Origin: Dickeya dianthicola NCPPB 453
GTDB lineage: Bacteria > Pseudomonadota > Gammaproteobacteria > Enterobacterales > Enterobacteriaceae
DNA: 64,000 bases
NCBI RefSeq assembly: GCF_000365305.1
Contig: NZ_CM001841.1
Location: 3,896,934 to 3,960,933, forward strand
Reading direction: 5' to 3'
Shown here piece by piece: positions 8,041-20,003 of this stretch. The number at the start of each line of letters is the position of its first letter. Within the stretch, counting starts at the first letter, position 1. The notes below the pieces were generated by a model. It made no database searches, was not told where the DNA came from, and saw only the letters and a program-made list of their open reading frames with translations. Both the position numbers and the translations under genes were made by a program.

Positions 8041-10986
8041 ATGCCTTTTACACTTGGTCAACGCTGGATCAGCGATACAGAAAGCGATTTAGGATTGGGT
8101 ACGGTGGTGGCGATGGACGCCCGCATGGTCACTCTGCTGTTTCCGGCCAGTGGCGAAAACCGCCTCTATTCCCGGAATGACGCCCCCATTACCCGTGTCA
8201 TGTTCAATCCCGGCGATACCATTACCAGCCACGAAGGCTGGCAGTTGCGGGTGGAGGACGTTCATGACGAAAACGGCCTGCGCACCTATATTGGTCAACG
8301 GCTGGACGCTATTGGTCAACAGCTGGACACCATCGGCCAACAGCTGGACACCGATGAACCCACCGAACTGCGCGAAGTGTTTCTCGACAGCAAGCTGACG
8401 TTCAATAAGCCGCAGGATCGGCTGTTCGCCGGTCAAATCGACCGGATGGATCGCTTTGCGCTGCGTTACCGCGCGCACCGCCACCAGCTCGAACAGGCAT
8501 TGCAGCCGTGGGGCGGACTGCGCGGTATGCGCGCCAGCCTGATTCCGCATCAGTTGCACATCGCCCGCGAAGTGGGCCAACGCCACGCGCCGCGCGTACT
8601 GCTGGCGGACGAAGTGGGTCTGGGCAAAACCATCGAAGCCGGCATGATTATCCACCAGCAGTTGTTGGCGGGCCGGGCGGAACGCGTGCTGATCGTGGTG
8701 CCGGAAACGCTGCAACACCAGTGGCTGGTGGAAATGCTGCGCCGCTTCAACCTGCTGTTCTCGCTGTTCGACGACGAGCGCTACGCCGAAGCCCGTCTCG
8801 ACAGCGACAACCCGTTTGAAACCGAGCAGTTGATCATCTGTTCGCTGGATTTCGTGCGCCGCAACCCGTCCCGTTTCGAACAACTGCTGGACGCCGACTG
8901 GGACCTGCTGGTGGTGGACGAAGCGCACCATCTGGTATGGAGCGAAGCCGCACCCAGCGCCGGATACAAGGCGATTGAATGTTTGGCGCGCGCCATCCCC
9001 GCGGTGCTGCTGCTGACCGCGACGCCGGAACAATTGGGTCAGGAGAGCCATTTTGCCCGTCTGCGGCTGCTCGACCCGAACCGCTTCCATGACTACCACG
9101 AGTTTATCGCCGAGCAACAACAATACCGCCCGGTGGCCGATGCGGTCACGCTGCTGCTGAGCGGCAACCGCATCAACGACAGCGAACGCAACGCGCTCGG
9201 CGACATGCTGGGCGAGCAGGATATCGAGCCGCTGCTGAAATCCATCGCCAGCGACAGCGAAGACAGCGCCGCGGCGCGTCAGGAACTGATCACCATGCTG
9301 ATGGACCGCCACGGCACCAGCCGCGTGCTGTTCCGCAACACCCGTCAGGGGGTGAAAGGCTTCCCGAAACGTGAACTGCATCAGATAAAACTGCCGTTGC
9401 CGACGCAGTACCAGACGGCGATCCGCGTGTCCGGCATCATGAATACCCGTAAATCCGCCGAAGACTGCGCGCGCGACATGCTTTATCCGGAGCAGATCTA
9501 TCAGCAGTTTGAAGACGACAACGCCACCTGGTGGAGCTTCGATCCGCGCGTCGAATGGATGCTGGATTTTCTGACCAGCCACCGCGACGAAAAGGTGCTG
9601 GTGATCTGCGCCAAAGCGGCCACCGCGTTGCAGTTGGAACAGGTGCTGCGTACCCGCGAAGCCATCCGCGCTGCGGTGTTCCATGAAGGGCTGTCGATCC
9701 TGGAGCGCGACCGCGCCGCCGCTTACTTCGCCTCCGAAGAGGAAGGCGCGCAGGTGCTGATCTGTTCCGAGATAGGCTCCGAAGGCCGCAACTTCCAGTT
9801 CGCCAGCCACCTGATCATGTTTGATCTGCCGTTTAACCCGGATCTGCTGGAACAGCGCATCGGCCGACTGGATCGTATCGGCCAGAGCCGCGATATCCAG
9901 ATTCTGGTGCCTTATCTGGAAAACACCGCCCAGGCGCTGCTGGTCCGCTGGTATCACGAAGGGCTGGATGCGTTCGAGCACACCTGCCCGACCGGTCGCT
10001 CGATTTACGACAGTCACTACGAGCAATTCATCAACCTGCTCGCCAAACCGTCCGAACAAACCGGGCTGGACGAGTTTATTCACGCCTGCCGCCAGCAGCA
10101 TGACGCGCTGAAAACCCAACTGGAACAAGGCCGCGACCGCCTGCTGGAAATGCATTCCAACGGCGGCGAACAGGCGCAGGCGCTGGCTGAAGCAATCGCC
10201 AGGCAGGATAACGACGTCAATTTGGTGAATTTTGCCCTCAACCTGTTCGACATCATCGGCATTCATCAGGACGACCGCAGCGATAACCTGATCGTGCTGA
10301 CGCCGTCCGAGCATATGCTGGTGCCGGATTTCCCCGGCCTGCCGCAGGACGGTTGCACCATCACTTTCGATCGCGATCAGGCGCTGTCCCGCGAAGATGC
10401 CCAGTTCGTCAGCTGGGAACACCCGCTGATCCGCAACGGTCTGGATCTGATCCTGTCCGGCGACACCGGCAGCTGTGCCGTATCGCTGCTAAAAAACAAG
10501 GCGCTGCCGGTCGGCACCCTGCTGGCGGAACTGGTATACGTGGTGGAAGCGCAGGCGCCGAAGAAACTGCAACTGACCCGCTTCCTGCCGCCCACGCCGA
10601 TTCGCATCCTGCTGGACCGCAAAGGCGCCAATCTGGCGGCGCAGGTGGAGTTCGAGAGCTTCAACCGCCAACTGAGCGCGGTCAATCGCCACACCTCCAG
10701 CAAGCTGGTGAACGCGGTGCAGGACGATGTGCATGACATGTTGCAGAAAGCCCAGCCGCTGGTGGAAGCGCAGGCGCAGGAACTGATCGCCGATGCGCAG
10801 CGTAACGCCGAAACGCAGCTGCGCCGCGAACAGGAACGGCTGGAAGCGCTCAAGGCGGTCAACCCCAACATTCGTGACGACGAACTGGAAGCGCTGGAAG
10901 AGCAGCGCGAACAGGTGTTGCTCAACCTGCAGCAGGCCAACTGGCGTCTGGATGCCATCCGTCTGGTGATGGTGGCGCACCAGTAA
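8041..10986 (+). CDS. rapA: RNA polymerase-associated ATPase RapA (HepA)
   Basis: A 981-residue Swi2/Snf2-family ATPase that binds RNA polymerase and promotes its recycling. N-terminal Tudor-like domains begin [18 protein letters not shown]. The helicase core has Walker A DEVGLGKT (about residue 195), DEAH in [21 protein letters not shown], and motif VI in [12 protein letters not shown]. It is 13 residues longer than E. coli RapA (968). Most of the excess is a seven-residue unit IGQxLDx repeated three times at residues 84-104, where E. coli has one copy. The repeat sits before the conserved [10 protein letters not shown] stretch, outside the ATPase core, so activity is probably kept. Confidence 0.97.
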   Translation: MPFTLGQRWISDTESDLGLGTVVAMDARMVTLLFPASGENRLYSRNDAPITRVMFNPGDTITSHEGWQLRVEDVHDENGLRTYIGQRLDAIGQQLDTIGQQLDTDEPTELREVFLDSKLTFNKPQDRLFAGQIDRMDRFALRYRAHRHQLEQALQPWGGLRGMRASLIPHQLHIAREVGQRHAPRVLLADEVGLGKTIEAGMIIHQQLLAGRAERVLIVVPETLQHQWLVEMLRRFNLLFSLFDDERYAEARLDSDNPFETEQLIICSLDFVRRNPSRFEQLLDADWDLLVVDEAHHLVWSEAAPSAGYKAIECLARAIPAVLLLTATPEQLGQESHFARLRLLDPNRFHDYHEFIAEQQQYRPVADAVTLLLSGNRINDSERNALGDMLGEQDIEPLLKSIASDSEDSAAARQELITMLMDRHGTSRVLFRNTRQGVKGFPKRELHQIKLPLPTQYQTAIRVSGIMNTRKSAEDCARDMLYPEQIYQQFEDDNATWWSFDPRVEWMLDFLTSHRDEKVLVICAKAATALQLEQVLRTREAIRAAVFHEGLSILERDRAAAYFASEEEGAQVLICSEIGSEGRNFQFASHLIMFDLPFNPDLLEQRIGRLDRIGQSRDIQILVPYLENTAQALLVRWYHEGLDAFEHTCPTGRSIYDSHYEQFINLLAKPSEQTGLDEFIHACRQQHDALKTQLEQGRDRLLEMHSNGGEQAQALAEAIARQDNDVNLVNFALNLFDIIGIHQDDRSDNLIVLTPSEHMLVPDFPGLPQDGCTITFDRDQALSREDAQFVSWEHPLIRNGLDLILSGDTGSCAVSLLKNKALPVGTLLAELVYVVEAQAPKKLQLTRFLPPTPIRILLDRKGANLAAQVEFESFNRQLSAVNRHTSSKLVNAVQDDVHDMLQKAQPLVEAQAQELIADAQRNAETQLRREQERLEALKAVNPNIRDDELEALEEQREQVLLNLQQANWRLDAIRLVMVAHQ
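8290..8352 (+). repeat. Three 21-base tandem repeats within rapA
   Basis: Units at 8290-8310, 8311-8331 and 8332-8352 differ at only a few bases and each codes for IGQxLDx. The count is in frame. The E. coli protein has a single equivalent unit, so this is a lineage-specific expansion. Confidence 0.9.
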
Positions 10987-11050
10987 GCCTCATCGGTTGT
11001 CTATTACTTCGCCGGCAAGGCCTGCCCTTGCCGCGATGCCGGAGCCATGC

Positions 11051-11704
11051 ATGGAACCCTATAACCCGCCGCGCGATCCCTGGCTACACATCCTGTATCA
11101 GGATCAGCACATCATGGTGGTGAACAAACCCAGCGGATTGCTCTCCGTTCCCGGCCGCGCCGAGGAACACAAGGACAGCATCATGACCCGCATTCAGGCC
11201 GATTTTCCCGCCGCCGAATCCGTCCATCGTCTGGACATGGCCACCAGCGGCGTGATGGTGGTGGCGCTGACCAAAGCGGCGGAACGGGAGCTGAAACGCC
11301 AGTTCCGCGAACGGGAACCGAAAAAATCCTACCTCGCCCGCGTCTGGGGCCATCTGCCGTCGGATGACGGGCTGGTAGACCTGCCGCTGATTTGCGACTG
11401 GCCGAACCGCCCGAAGCAAAAAGTCTGTTTTGAACAGGGCAAACCCGCCCAGACCGGCTATACCGTGTTATCGCGGGGCAGCGACGGCACCACCCGCGTG
11501 AAGCTGATGCCGATCACCGGTCGCTCGCACCAGTTACGCGTCCACATGCTGGCGCTGGGCCACCCGATTCTCGGCGACGGGTTTTACGCCCATCCGCAAG
11601 CGAAAGTCATGGCGCCCCGCTTGCTGCTGCACGCGCAGGAACTGGCGATCGCCCATCCGGCCTTTAACACGCCGATGCATTTTCGCTGCGAAGCGGATTT
11701 CTGA
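11051..11704 (+). CDS. rluA: Dual-specificity 23S rRNA/tRNA pseudouridine synthase RluA
   Basis: The enzyme makes pseudouridine at 23S rRNA position 746 and at position 32 of some tRNAs in E. coli. The catalytic aspartate lies in VHRLDMATSG, followed by KRQFREREPKKSYLARV and the conserved ITGRSHQLRVHM. The start at 11051 gives MEPYNPPRDPW, which aligns with the E. coli N-terminus, and has GGAG six bases upstream. An in-frame ATG at 10997 would add 18 poorly conserved residues. From 11051 the product is 217 residues against 219 in E. coli. It lies 64 bases after rapA on the same strand, as in E. coli. Confidence 0.96.
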   Translation: MEPYNPPRDPWLHILYQDQHIMVVNKPSGLLSVPGRAEEHKDSIMTRIQADFPAAESVHRLDMATSGVMVVALTKAAERELKRQFREREPKKSYLARVWGHLPSDDGLVDLPLICDWPNRPKQKVCFEQGKPAQTGYTVLSRGSDGTTRVKLMPITGRSHQLRVHMLALGHPILGDGFYAHPQAKVMAPRLLLHAQELAIAHPAFNTPMHFRCEADF

Positions 11705-11768
11705 TACGAACATTGGGGCGGGAAACAACGGTTAACGGCAACAGAACAGAGTGCCAACGCAAGAAAAA

Positions 11769-12815
11769 TCAGTGGGAAAACTTGTTGATTTTAAGAAATT
11801 CATAAGCGGCCTGAATATCCTGTGCTTTACGCTTGGCCATTTCAATCATGCGCGGCGATAGGCCCTTGCCCATCATCTTGTCGGGATGGTGTTCGCTCAT
11901 CAGTTTACGATAAGCCCGTTTCACCGTGACGGCGTCATCGCTGCTGCGCACGCCCAGCGTGCGGCAGGCGCTCTCAACCGTCGGCCCGTACGACGACACT
12001 GGCGGCCGCTGACCGTAAGACTGCCCGCCATACGACTGGTTTCGCCGCTGGTAAGATTTGTTGCCCTGACGCGATGACTGATGGCTGTTCTGTCGTGACT
12101 GATGATTGTTGTTCTGTCGCGACTGATAATTGTTGTTCTGCCGTGACTGATGATTGTTGTTCTGCCGTGACTGATGATTGCTGTTCTGCCGTGACTGATG
12201 ATTGCTGTTCTGCCGTGACTGATAATTGCTGTTCTGCCGTGACTGATAACCGCTGCTCTGCCTTGATGACTGCTGGTTGCCGCGTTCCATATTGCGCATG
12301 AACAACTCGAACTGTTCGCGGGTCACGCCCAGTTCATCGGCGAACACATACAGCAACCGCCGCTCGCTAGGGTGCAATGCGCCGTCGACAAACGCTACCT
12401 GTAACTGGATCTCCAGAAACATCCGGATCAAATCAAAGCGGCCGATACAAGCATCGCGCAGTTTGCGCAGTTTGCTGCGTACCGGGAACAGGCTGGCTTT
12501 GCCTTCCCGGAACGCCCGTTGCGCGGCATTGCGCGCCTCGCCATGCAGCTCCAGCCGGTCCATCATGGTGGTGGCGATACGAATATCGGATTCCGTCACC
12601 CGACCTTTCGACTTGGCCAGGTGCCCCATCGCCTGAAAGGTTGTCAGACAAAACAGCGCCTGACGGGTGGCTTGCGCGGAAAAAAAGTCGCGCTGACGGG
12701 ATGCACGGGCTCTGTCAAGCAAATGACCCAACAACAGTCCGATAATCAACCCGCCGACACCGGCGCTGGACGCAATCCCCAACGCTAGCCCCAGCAACTT
12801 TCCCCAATACCGCAT
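11769..12815 (-). CDS. djlA: Membrane-anchored DnaJ-like co-chaperone DjlA, repeat-expanded linker
   Basis: A type III J-domain protein that stimulates DnaK at the inner membrane. An N-terminal transmembrane segment with a glycine pattern (about residues 7-31) is followed by a TerB-like helical domain (about 45-175). The C-terminal J domain (about 279-348) has the HPD motif at 310-312. At 348 residues it is far longer than E. coli DjlA (271). The difference lies in the linker. Residues 190-244 are seven near-identical eight-residue units of the type YQSRQNSN, continuing into a Gln/Ser/Tyr-rich stretch to about 275. The linker is predicted to be disordered. The gene is divergent from lptD, as in E. 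coli. Confidence 0.95.
   Translation of the reverse strand: MRYWGKLLGLALGIASSAGVGGLIIGLLLGHLLDRARASRQRDFFSAQATRQALFCLTTFQAMGHLAKSKGRVTESDIRIATTMMDRLELHGEARNAAQRAFREGKASLFPVRSKLRKLRDACIGRFDLIRMFLEIQLQVAFVDGALHPSERRLLYVFADELGVTREQFELFMRNMERGNQQSSRQSSGYQSRQNSNYQSRQNSNHQSRQNSNHQSRQNNNHQSRQNNNYQSRQNNNHQSRQNSHQSSRQGNKSYQRRNQSYGGQSYGQRPPVSSYGPTVESACRTLGVRSSDDAVTVKRAYRKLMSEHHPDKMMGKGLSPRMIEMAKRKAQDIQAAYEFLKINKFSH
12084..12248 (-). repeat. 24-base tandem repeat array in djlA
   Basis: About seven direct repeats of a 24-base unit, the last one base-triplet short, code for (Y/H)QSRQN(S/N)N. Units differ by one to three bases. All remain in frame. Such arrays can change copy number by slippage or recombination, so the linker length may vary among strains. 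Confidence 0.92.
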
Positions 12816-13001
12816 ATACTCCTCAAATCCCCATGCCGTCGGCCAAAAATTGCTTTATCATACCCGTCATTTATCTTTGCTCCTAACGGCAACGCATAGA
12901 AAATGGCGGGGATTTTGCACTGGCGCCACGCCGGTGGCTGATATAGTCTCTGACCGTTTGCCGGCATGATGCCCTTGATGACGGAACACCAGATACCGCG
13001 T

Positions 13002-15377
13002 ATGAAAAAAAGTTTTCCAACCCTGCTGGCCTCATTAATTGGGTCGGCGCTGTACAGCCAGCAAGCACTGGCCGATCTCGCCTCTCAGTGTATGTCGGGC
13101 GTTCCTGTATATAATCGTCCGCTGGTCACCGGCGACACCAACCAGTTGCCGGTGCATATCAAAGCCGATCAGTCGCAGGCCAATTACCCGGATAGCGCCG
13201 TTTTTACGGGTAACGTCAACGTCGAGCAGGGCAACCGCGTGCTCACGGCTGATCAAGTACAGCTGAATCAGAAGCCGCAGCCCGGTCAGACCGACCCTAT
13301 CCGCACCGTTACCGCCATCGGCAACGTGCATTACGATGATAATCAGGTCATCCTGAAAGGTCCGCGGGCCTGGTCCAATCTCAATACCAAAGATACCGAC
13401 GTGGAAAACGGCGACTATCTGATGGTGGGTCGCCAGGGGCGCGGCGATGCCGACAAGATGAAACAGCGCGAAAACAACCGTTACACCATTCTGGATAACG
13501 GCTCGTTTACCTCCTGTTTGCCCGGTGATGATAGCTGGAGCGTGGTCGGTTCGGAAGTGATCCAGGACCGGCAGGAAGAAGTGGCTGAAATCTGGAACGC
13601 CCGCTTCCACATCGCCGGCGTGCCGGTGTTTTACAGCCCTTACATGCAAATGCCTATTGGCGATAAGCGCCGTTCCGGTTTTCTGATCCCCAGTGCCAAA
13701 TACGGTAACCGCAATGGCTTCGAGCTGGTTACGCCTTATTACTGGAATATCGCGCCTAACTACGACGCCACCATCACACCGCATGTACAAACCAATCGCG
13801 GCACTCAGTGGCAGAACGAGTTCCGTCATCTGTCCCGTTTTGGTTTCAGCGTGGTCGAATTCGACTGGCTGCAGAACGACAAGCAGTACAAAAACGATGT
13901 ACTGTCTGGAAAGTCAGGGTATGCGGCTGATGAGAATTACAACCGTTGGCTGTTTCACTGGATGCACAGCGGCGTTGTCGATCAGGTCTGGCGTATCAAC
14001 GTCGATTACACCAAGGTCAGCGATCAGAACTATTTCACCGACCTGGATTCGGTCTACGGCAACACCACCGACGGTTACGCCACCCAAAAATTCAGCCTGG
14101 GTTACGCCACCCGCAACTGGGACGCCACGCTATCGACCCGTCAGTATCAGATCTTCAGCAATCTGGCTAACCGGGACGTGTACCGGGCGATGCCGCAGTT
14201 GGATATCAACTTCGCCCAGAATAATATCGGCCCCTTTGATTTATACCTTTACGGCCAGGCGGCGAAGTTCACTAACGTCAACCCTACTTATCCGGATGCA
14301 ACCCGGTTTCACATTGAGCCGACGCTGTCGCTGCCGCTTTCCAACGGCTGGGCCAGTCTGAGCACTGAAACCAAGCTGATGGCCACCCACTATCAGCAAG
14401 AGAATCTGGATACGTATCGGGACAACCACGCCGACAATACCGATGCTACGTCGTTGAAAGGCAGTGTGAATCGCGTGATGCCGCAGTTCAAAACCGACGG
14501 CAAGCTGGTGTTTGAACGCGATATGGACTGGGCCAAAGGCTACACTCAGACGCTGGAGCCGCGGGCGCAATATCTGTATGTGCCGTACCGCGACCAGTCT
14601 TCAATTCGCGCTTATGACTCCACGTTGCTGCAGGCGGATTATGCCGGTCTGTTCCGCGAGCGCACCTTCAGCGGTCTGGATCGCATCGCCTCCGCCAATC
14701 AGGTTTCGACCGGCGTCACCACCCGGTTGTACGACAGCTCGCTGGAAGAACGTTTCAACGCTTCTCTCGGTCAGATTTATTACTTTGAACGCCCGCGTAC
14801 CGGAACAGCGTCCACCATTGACCAGAGTGATAATCGCGGCAGTCTGAGCTGGGCGGGAGACTCATACTGGAAGTTCGCCGACAACTGGGGTATCCGGGGC
14901 GGCGCGCAGTATGATCAACGCCTGAAGGATTTCACGCTCGGCGATGCCGTGCTGGAATACCGTGGCGGCGGCGAACGTATGCTTCAGTTGAACTACCGTT
15001 TCGCCAGTTCGAAATATATTCAGGCCATGTTGCCGACCGTGACCAATCCCGGTTTCCAGCAAGGCATTTCCCAAATCGGCGCCACCGCCAGTTGGCCGCT
15101 GACGGATCGCTGGGCCATCGTGGGCGCTTACTACTACGACACCAAAGCCAACCAACCGGCCGACCAGTTGCTGGGCCTGCAATACAGTACCTGCTGCTGG
15201 GCGGTTAACGTCGGCTATGAGCGCAAAATCACCATCTGGAACAGCACCACCAATCAAAGCGTTTACGATAACAAGTTAGGCTTTAGCTTTGAACTGCGCG
15301 GCTTGAGCAGCAATTACAGTCTGGGTACGGAAAAAATGCTGAAAACCGGTATTTTGCCTTACCAGCGCGCGTTCTGA
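13002..15377 (+). CDS. lptD: LPS-assembly outer membrane protein LptD
   Basis: The beta-barrel component of the LPS translocon, which with LptE inserts lipopolysaccharide into the outer leaflet. The start at 13002 gives a proper signal peptide ([18 protein letters not shown], cleaved after ALA). An ATG at 12966 would put 12 residues before it. The periplasmic OstA/LptA-like domain includes [12 protein letters not shown] and [15 protein letters not shown]. The barrel domain follows. The conserved disulfide cysteines are present: one in DLASQC, one in FTSCLPG, and the adjacent pair in YSTCCWAV. The length (791) is close to E. coli (784). It heads a same-strand run with surA, its own assembly chaperone. 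Confidence 0.97.
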   Translation: MKKSFPTLLASLIGSALYSQQALADLASQCMSGVPVYNRPLVTGDTNQLPVHIKADQSQANYPDSAVFTGNVNVEQGNRVLTADQVQLNQKPQPGQTDPIRTVTAIGNVHYDDNQVILKGPRAWSNLNTKDTDVENGDYLMVGRQGRGDADKMKQRENNRYTILDNGSFTSCLPGDDSWSVVGSEVIQDRQEEVAEIWNARFHIAGVPVFYSPYMQMPIGDKRRSGFLIPSAKYGNRNGFELVTPYYWNIAPNYDATITPHVQTNRGTQWQNEFRHLSRFGFSVVEFDWLQNDKQYKNDVLSGKSGYAADENYNRWLFHWMHSGVVDQVWRINVDYTKVSDQNYFTDLDSVYGNTTDGYATQKFSLGYATRNWDATLSTRQYQIFSNLANRDVYRAMPQLDINFAQNNIGPFDLYLYGQAAKFTNVNPTYPDATRFHIEPTLSLPLSNGWASLSTETKLMATHYQQENLDTYRDNHADNTDATSLKGSVNRVMPQFKTDGKLVFERDMDWAKGYTQTLEPRAQYLYVPYRDQSSIRAYDSTLLQADYAGLFRERTFSGLDRIASANQVSTGVTTRLYDSSLEERFNASLGQIYYFERPRTGTASTIDQSDNRGSLSWAGDSYWKFADNWGIRGGAQYDQRLKDFTLGDAVLEYRGGGERMLQLNYRFASSKYIQAMLPTVTNPGFQQGISQIGATASWPLTDRWAIVGAYYYDTKANQPADQLLGLQYSTCCWAVNVGYERKITIWNSTTNQSVYDNKLGFSFELRGLSSNYSLGTEKMLKTGILPYQRAF

Positions 15378-15475
15378 TGATGTAACGTCGGGAACTCTGG
15401 CGGCAATAAACGTCTAATGACCGGTAGCGATTAAACATTTAACCCGCCCTGGCGGATAAAATTAACGGGAAAGGT

Positions 15476-16768
15476 ATGAAGAACTGGAGAGCGCTTGTTC
15501 TGGGGCTGGCACTGAGTGCCAACATGGCGTTTGCGGCGCCGCAGGAGGTCAACAAGATCGCCGCGGTCGTCGACAACAGTGTGGTTCTGGAAAGCGATAT
15601 CAATAGCCTGTTGCAGTCCGTCAAGCTGAACGCGCAAGAAGCCGGCCAACAGTTGCCGGACGACGCCACGCTCCGTCACCAGATTCTGGAGCGCTTGATC
15701 ATGGATAACGTCATCCTGCAGATGGCGCAGAAAATGGGCGTCCAGGTCACCGACGAGCAACTGGATCGTTCCATCACCAACATCGCCGCGCAGAACCGCA
15801 TGAGCGTGGACCAGTTGCGCAGCCGTCTGTCGGCCGAAGGCGTCAGCTTCGATACTTATCGTAGCCAGATTCGCAAAGATATGATCATTGCCGAAGTGCG
15901 GAACAGCGAAGTGCGCCGTCGCATCACCGTGCTGCCGCAGGAAGTGGATTCGCTGGCCCAGCAGATTGCCAGTCAGGGAGCGAGCGGCCCCGAGGTTAAT
16001 CTGAGCCAGATTCTGCTGCCGCTGCCGGAAAACCCGACGCAGGATCAGGTCGACAAGGCGGAAGGTCTGGCTAATCGTCTGGTAAAAGAAGCCTCGCAGG
16101 GGGCCGACTTCGGCAAGCTGGCCATCACCTATTCCGCCGATCCGCAGGCGCTGAAAGGCGGGCAAATGGGCTGGGGCCGTCCGCAGGAATTGCCGTCGCT
16201 GTTCGCCGAACGTCTGACCAATCCGCAGAAAGGCCAGGTTATCGGGCCGATCCGCTCCGGCGTCGGCTTCCATATTCTGCGCGTAAACGACATCCGCGGC
16301 GGCGATCAGTCCGTATCGGTGACCGAAATGCATGCCCGTCACATCCTGTTGACTACGTCGGTGGTAATGAACGATGCGCAGGCCAGAGCCAGACTGGAAG
16401 ACATCGCAGGCCAGATCAAAAGTGGCAAGTTGAGCTTCGCCACCGCCGCCAAACAGCTGTCGCAGGATCCGGGCACCGCCAATCAGGGCGGCGATCTGGG
16501 CTGGTCATCGCCGGACATGTATGACCCGTCATTCCGTGACGCGCTGACCCAATTGAAGAAAGGCGAAATCAGCGCGCCGGTGCGTTCTTCCTTCGGCTGG
16601 CATCTGATTCAGTTGCTGGATACCCGTCAGGTGGACAAGACCGACGCCGCCCAGAAAGAGCGTGCCTATCGCATGCTGTTTAACCGTAAATTCGCCGAGG
16701 AAGCGCAAACCTGGATGCAGGAAAAACGCGCGGCGGCTTACGTGAAAATCCTGAACGGGCAGAACTGA
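15476..16768 (+). CDS. surA: Periplasmic chaperone and peptidyl-prolyl isomerase SurA
   Basis: SurA escorts outer-membrane proteins, including LptD, through the periplasm to the BAM complex. A signal peptide ([20 protein letters not shown]) is followed by the N-terminal chaperone domain with [18 protein letters not shown]. Two parvulin domains follow, recognisable by [13 protein letters not shown] and by [16 protein letters not shown]. The length of 430 residues matches E. coli (428). The stop overlaps the start of pdxA by one base, so the two are translationally coupled. It lies 98 bases after lptD. Confidence 0.98.
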   Translation: MKNWRALVLGLALSANMAFAAPQEVNKIAAVVDNSVVLESDINSLLQSVKLNAQEAGQQLPDDATLRHQILERLIMDNVILQMAQKMGVQVTDEQLDRSITNIAAQNRMSVDQLRSRLSAEGVSFDTYRSQIRKDMIIAEVRNSEVRRRITVLPQEVDSLAQQIASQGASGPEVNLSQILLPLPENPTQDQVDKAEGLANRLVKEASQGADFGKLAITYSADPQALKGGQMGWGRPQELPSLFAERLTNPQKGQVIGPIRSGVGFHILRVNDIRGGDQSVSVTEMHARHILLTTSVVMNDAQARARLEDIAGQIKSGKLSFATAAKQLSQDPGTANQGGDLGWSSPDMYDPSFRDALTQLKKGEISAPVRSSFGWHLIQLLDTRQVDKTDAAQKERAYRMLFNRKFAEEAQTWMQEKRAAAYVKILNGQN

Positions 16769-17769
16769 TGCCGACTAAAACGCAAGTGCAGCGCGTGGTG
16801 ATCACCCCCGGCGAACCCGCCGGAATTGGTCCGGATCTGGTAGTGGAGCTGGCTCAGCAAGACTGGCCGGTGGAACTGGTGGTGTGCGCTGACGCAGAGC
16901 TGCTGTTGAGCCGCGCGCTGACGCTGAAACTGCCGCTGACATTGCGTGAGTACCAGCCGCACCAGCCTGCGCAGGCGCAAGCCGCCGGGACGCTGACGCT
17001 GCTGCCGGTCGACGCCGCCGCCGCCGTGGTGCCGGGGCAACTGAACGTGGCGAACAGCCGCTATGTGCTGGATACGCTGACCCGCGCCTGCGACGGCTGC
17101 CTGAACGGCGACTTCGCCGCGCTGATCACCGGGCCGGTACACAAGGGCATTATCAATGAGTCCGGTATGTCGTTTTCCGGTCACACTGAGTTTTTTGCCG
17201 AGCGCAGCCACTGCCCGCGCGTGGTGATGATGCTGGCGACCGAGGAATTGCGCGTCGCGCTGGCGACCACGCATCTGCCGTTAAAAGCCGTCTCGGACGC
17301 CATCACCCGCGACAGCCTGCATGAAGTCATCACCATTTTGCATCAGGACTTGCAGCGCAAGTTCAGTCTCGCCCAACCGGTCATCTACGTCTGCGGCCTG
17401 AATCCGCACGCCGGCGAAGGCGGCCACATCGGGCGTGAAGAACTGGATGTCATTATTCCGGCGCTGGACGAACTGCGTCAGGCCGGTATCCAGTTGGTCG
17501 GCCCGCTGCCGGCCGATACCTTGTTTCAACCCAAGTATCTCGAACACGCCGATGCCGTACTGGCGATGTATCACGATCAGGGCCTGCCGGTGCTGAAATA
17601 TCAGGGCTTTGGCCAGGCCGTTAACATCACGCTGGGGCTGCCGTTTATCCGCACGTCCGTCGATCACGGCACCGCGCTGGAGCTTGCTGCCAGCGGTCAG
17701 GCCGATCCGGGCAGCTTCCGCACCGCATTGAATCTCGCTATCCACATGATTGCTAACCGTAATGAATAA
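16768..17769 (+). CDS. pdxA: 4-hydroxythreonine-4-phosphate dehydrogenase PdxA
   Basis: An NAD-dependent, metal-requiring enzyme of pyridoxal phosphate synthesis that oxidises 4-phosphohydroxy-L-threonine. The start has the typical [13 protein letters not shown]. Metal-ligand histidines are seen in SGHTEFFAE and [11 protein letters not shown], and the C-terminal signature is [14 protein letters not shown]. At 333 residues it is close to E. coli (329). It overlaps surA by one base upstream and rsmA by 8 bases downstream, the same compact layout as in E. coli. Confidence 0.97.
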   Translation: MPTKTQVQRVVITPGEPAGIGPDLVVELAQQDWPVELVVCADAELLLSRALTLKLPLTLREYQPHQPAQAQAAGTLTLLPVDAAAAVVPGQLNVANSRYVLDTLTRACDGCLNGDFAALITGPVHKGIINESGMSFSGHTEFFAERSHCPRVVMMLATEELRVALATTHLPLKAVSDAITRDSLHEVITILHQDLQRKFSLAQPVIYVCGLNPHAGEGGHIGREELDVIIPALDELRQAGIQLVGPLPADTLFQPKYLEHADAVLAMYHDQGLPVLKYQGFGQAVNITLGLPFIRTSVDHGTALELAASGQADPGSFRTALNLAIHMIANRNE

Positions 17770-18580
17770 TCGCGTCCATCAAGGCCACTTCGCCCGCAAG
17801 CGTTTCGGCCAAAATTTTCTTAACGATCAGTTTGTAATCGACAGTATTGTTTCCGCCATCCACCCGCAGCCGGGCCAGGCAATAGTGGAAATCGGCCCCG
17901 GTCTGGGGGCGCTCACCATCCCGGTCGGCGAGCGTATCGACCGCTTTACCGTGGTGGAACTGGACCGCGATCTGGCCGCCCGGCTGGAGGTTCACCCCAC
18001 GCTCAAAGACAAGCTGACCATCATCCAGCAAGACGCGATGACAGTGGACTTCGCCGCGTTGTCACAACAGGCGGGACAACCGCTGCGGGTTTTTGGTAAC
18101 CTGCCGTATAATATTTCGACACCGCTGATGTTCCACCTGTTCAGCTATACTCTGGCTATTCGCGACATGCACTTCATGTTGCAAAAAGAGGTGGTCAACC
18201 GGCTGGTGGCGGGGCCGGACAGCAAGGCTTATGGTCGTCTGAGCGTAATGGCGCAGTATTATTGCAGGGTTATTCCGGTGCTTGAAGTGCCGCCGACAGC
18301 CTTCAAACCGGCCCCAAAAGTGGATTCGGCGGTGGTGCGTCTGGTGCCGCACGCCACGTCGCCGTATCCGGCGGTGAATACCCGTATTCTGGGCCGAATT
18401 ACCACGGAAGCCTTTAATCAGCGGCGCAAAACGCTGCGCAACAGTCTGGGTAACCTGTTCACGCCGGAGCAATTGACCGCGCTGGAGGTGGACCCGAACA
18501 TCCGTGCGGAAAACGTCACCATTGCGCAATATTGCCGTCTGGCCGAGTGGCTGACCGCGCATCCCACATCGCAGGAATAA
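17762..18580 (+). CDS. rsmA: 16S rRNA (adenine1518-N6/adenine1519-N6)-dimethyltransferase RsmA (KsgA)
   Basis: This methyltransferase dimethylates two adjacent adenosines in helix 45 of 16S rRNA and acts as a late checkpoint in 30S assembly. The SAM-binding motif is [10 protein letters not shown], and the catalytic NLPY motif is in [12 protein letters not shown]. The chosen ATG begins [20 protein letters not shown], matching the E. coli start; an in-frame alternative at 17750 would add four residues. The product has 272 residues. It overlaps the 3' end of pdxA by 8 bases and is followed by apaG after 15 bases. Confidence 0.97.
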   Translation: MNNRVHQGHFARKRFGQNFLNDQFVIDSIVSAIHPQPGQAIVEIGPGLGALTIPVGERIDRFTVVELDRDLAARLEVHPTLKDKLTIIQQDAMTVDFAALSQQAGQPLRVFGNLPYNISTPLMFHLFSYTLAIRDMHFMLQKEVVNRLVAGPDSKAYGRLSVMAQYYCRVIPVLEVPPTAFKPAPKVDSAVVRLVPHATSPYPAVNTRILGRITTEAFNQRRKTLRNSLGNLFTPEQLTALEVDPNIRAENVTIAQYCRLAEWLTAHPTSQE

Positions 18581-18595
18581 GCTGGAGTTGTCGTT

Positions 18596-18973
18596 ATGAT
18601 GAACGCCCCCCGAGTGTGTCTACAGGTTCAGAGCTTCTATGTAGAAGCACAGTCCCAACCAGAGGAAGGGCGTTTCGTGTTCGCTTATACCATCACCATC
18701 CGCAATCTGGGTCGTCATGACGTCAAACTGCTCAACCGTTACTGGATAATTACCAACGGCAACGGCAAGCAAACCGAAGTCCAGGGCGAAGGCGTGATTG
18801 GCCTTCAGCCCGTCATTCAACCAGGCAGCGAATTCCAGTACACCAGCGGCGCCATTCTGGAAACGCCGATGGGCACAATGGAAGGCCACTACCAGATGGT
18901 TGACCATCAGGGTGAAACATTTCAGGTCCCCATTACGGTATTCCGCCTGGCCATCCCCTCACTGATACACTGA
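18596..18973 (+). CDS. apaG: ApaG protein
   Basis: A 125-residue protein, the same length as E. coli ApaG, with the fibronectin III-like fold of the ApaG/DUF525 family. The exact role in bacteria is unclear; related domains in eukaryotes occur in F-box proteins. Conserved blocks are [46 protein letters not shown] and [10 protein letters not shown]. Two successive ATG codons are available, and I use the first. It sits between rsmA and apaH in the conserved order, 6 bases before apaH. Confidence 0.96.
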   Translation: MMNAPRVCLQVQSFYVEAQSQPEEGRFVFAYTITIRNLGRHDVKLLNRYWIITNGNGKQTEVQGEGVIGLQPVIQPGSEFQYTSGAILETPMGTMEGHYQMVDHQGETFQVPITVFRLAIPSLIH

Positions 18974-18979
18974 AAGATT

Positions 18980-19822
18980 ATGGCTACCTATCTTGTTGGC
19001 GACGTTCACGGCTGCGCCGTCGAACTCAAAGCGTTGCTGGCGCAAGTCGCCTTTGACCCCGAACATGACACACTGTGGCTGACCGGCGATCTGGTCGCCC
19101 GCGGTCCCGATTCGCTGGAGGTGCTGCGCTATGTGCGTTCGTTGGGCGACGCGGTGCGCCTGGTGCTCGGCAACCACGATTTGCATCTGCTGGCGGTGTA
19201 CGCCGGCATCAGCCGCAACAAACCCAGAGATCGTCTGGACCCGCTGCTGTCGGCGCCGGATACGGACGAGTTGATCAACTGGCTGCGCCGCCAGCCGCTG
19301 TTGCAGGTGGACGAAGAACGCAAGCTGGTGATGTCCCATGCCGGCATCACGCCGCAGTGGGATCTGGACACCGCCAAAATGTGCGCGCGGGAAGTGGAGG
19401 CAATCCTCAGCAGCGATAGCTACCCGCTGTTTCTGGACGCAATGTACGGCGACATGCCGAACCATTGGAGCCCGGAACTGAGCGGGCTGGCGCGCCTGCG
19501 GTTCAGCACCAACGTATTGACCCGCATGCGTTACTGCTTCTCCGGCGGTCAGCTCGACATGTTGTGCAAAGAAGCGCCGTCGCAGGCGCCATCGTTGCTG
19601 AAACCCTGGTTTGATCTGGCGGGGCCGGTGCCGGCCGAATACGCGATTGCGTTCGGCCACTGGGCATCGCTGGAAGGTAAAGGCACGCCGGAAGGCATTT
19701 ATGCGCTGGATACCGGCTGTTGCTGGGGCGGCGTGCTCACCTGCCTGCGCTGGGAAGACCAGCGCTACTTCACCCAACCGTCGCTGATAGCCCCGGAAAC
19801 TGACGTGGCTTCCGCCATCTGA
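18980..19822 (+). CDS. apaH: Diadenosine tetraphosphatase ApaH
   Basis: A symmetrical Ap4A hydrolase that yields two ADP and also removes Np4 caps from RNA. It is a metallophosphoesterase: GDVHGC near the start, [18 protein letters not shown], and a later SHAGI. The length of 280 residues equals E. coli ApaH. It is the last gene of the lptD-apaH run, and a GC-rich hairpin follows. Confidence 0.98.
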   Translation: MATYLVGDVHGCAVELKALLAQVAFDPEHDTLWLTGDLVARGPDSLEVLRYVRSLGDAVRLVLGNHDLHLLAVYAGISRNKPRDRLDPLLSAPDTDELINWLRRQPLLQVDEERKLVMSHAGITPQWDLDTAKMCAREVEAILSSDSYPLFLDAMYGDMPNHWSPELSGLARLRFSTNVLTRMRYCFSGGQLDMLCKEAPSQAPSLLKPWFDLAGPVPAEYAIAFGHWASLEGKGTPEGIYALDTGCCWGGVLTCLRWEDQRYFTQPSLIAPETDVASAI

Positions 19823-19824
19823 CG

Positions 19825-19850
19825 TATCCGGCGGCGGTTGCCGCCGGATA
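19825..19850 (+). terminator. Hairpin after apaH
   Basis: A perfect 11-base-pair GC-rich stem with the loop GGTT begins 3 bases after the apaH stop. No T run follows, so it may act as a Rho-assisted end or as an mRNA 3' stabiliser. Confidence 0.55.
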
Positions 19851-20003
19851 TCGCACGCCTGCTGGATTACGCCCCGACCTACGACATTACGCCCCGACCA
19901 CACCGCCTTCCTCACGGTTGATAATAATGACTACGGCGCGGCAGTCGATGCTGGATTCAACAACGCATCACCCGCCCATCCTCCAGCCCGATAGAGCTAA
20001 AGC

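Noticed and set aside
12816-13001. A sigma-E promoter before lptD
   Set aside because: E. coli lptD has one, and TCTGA occurs near 12950, but no matching -35 (GGAACTT) was found at the right distance.
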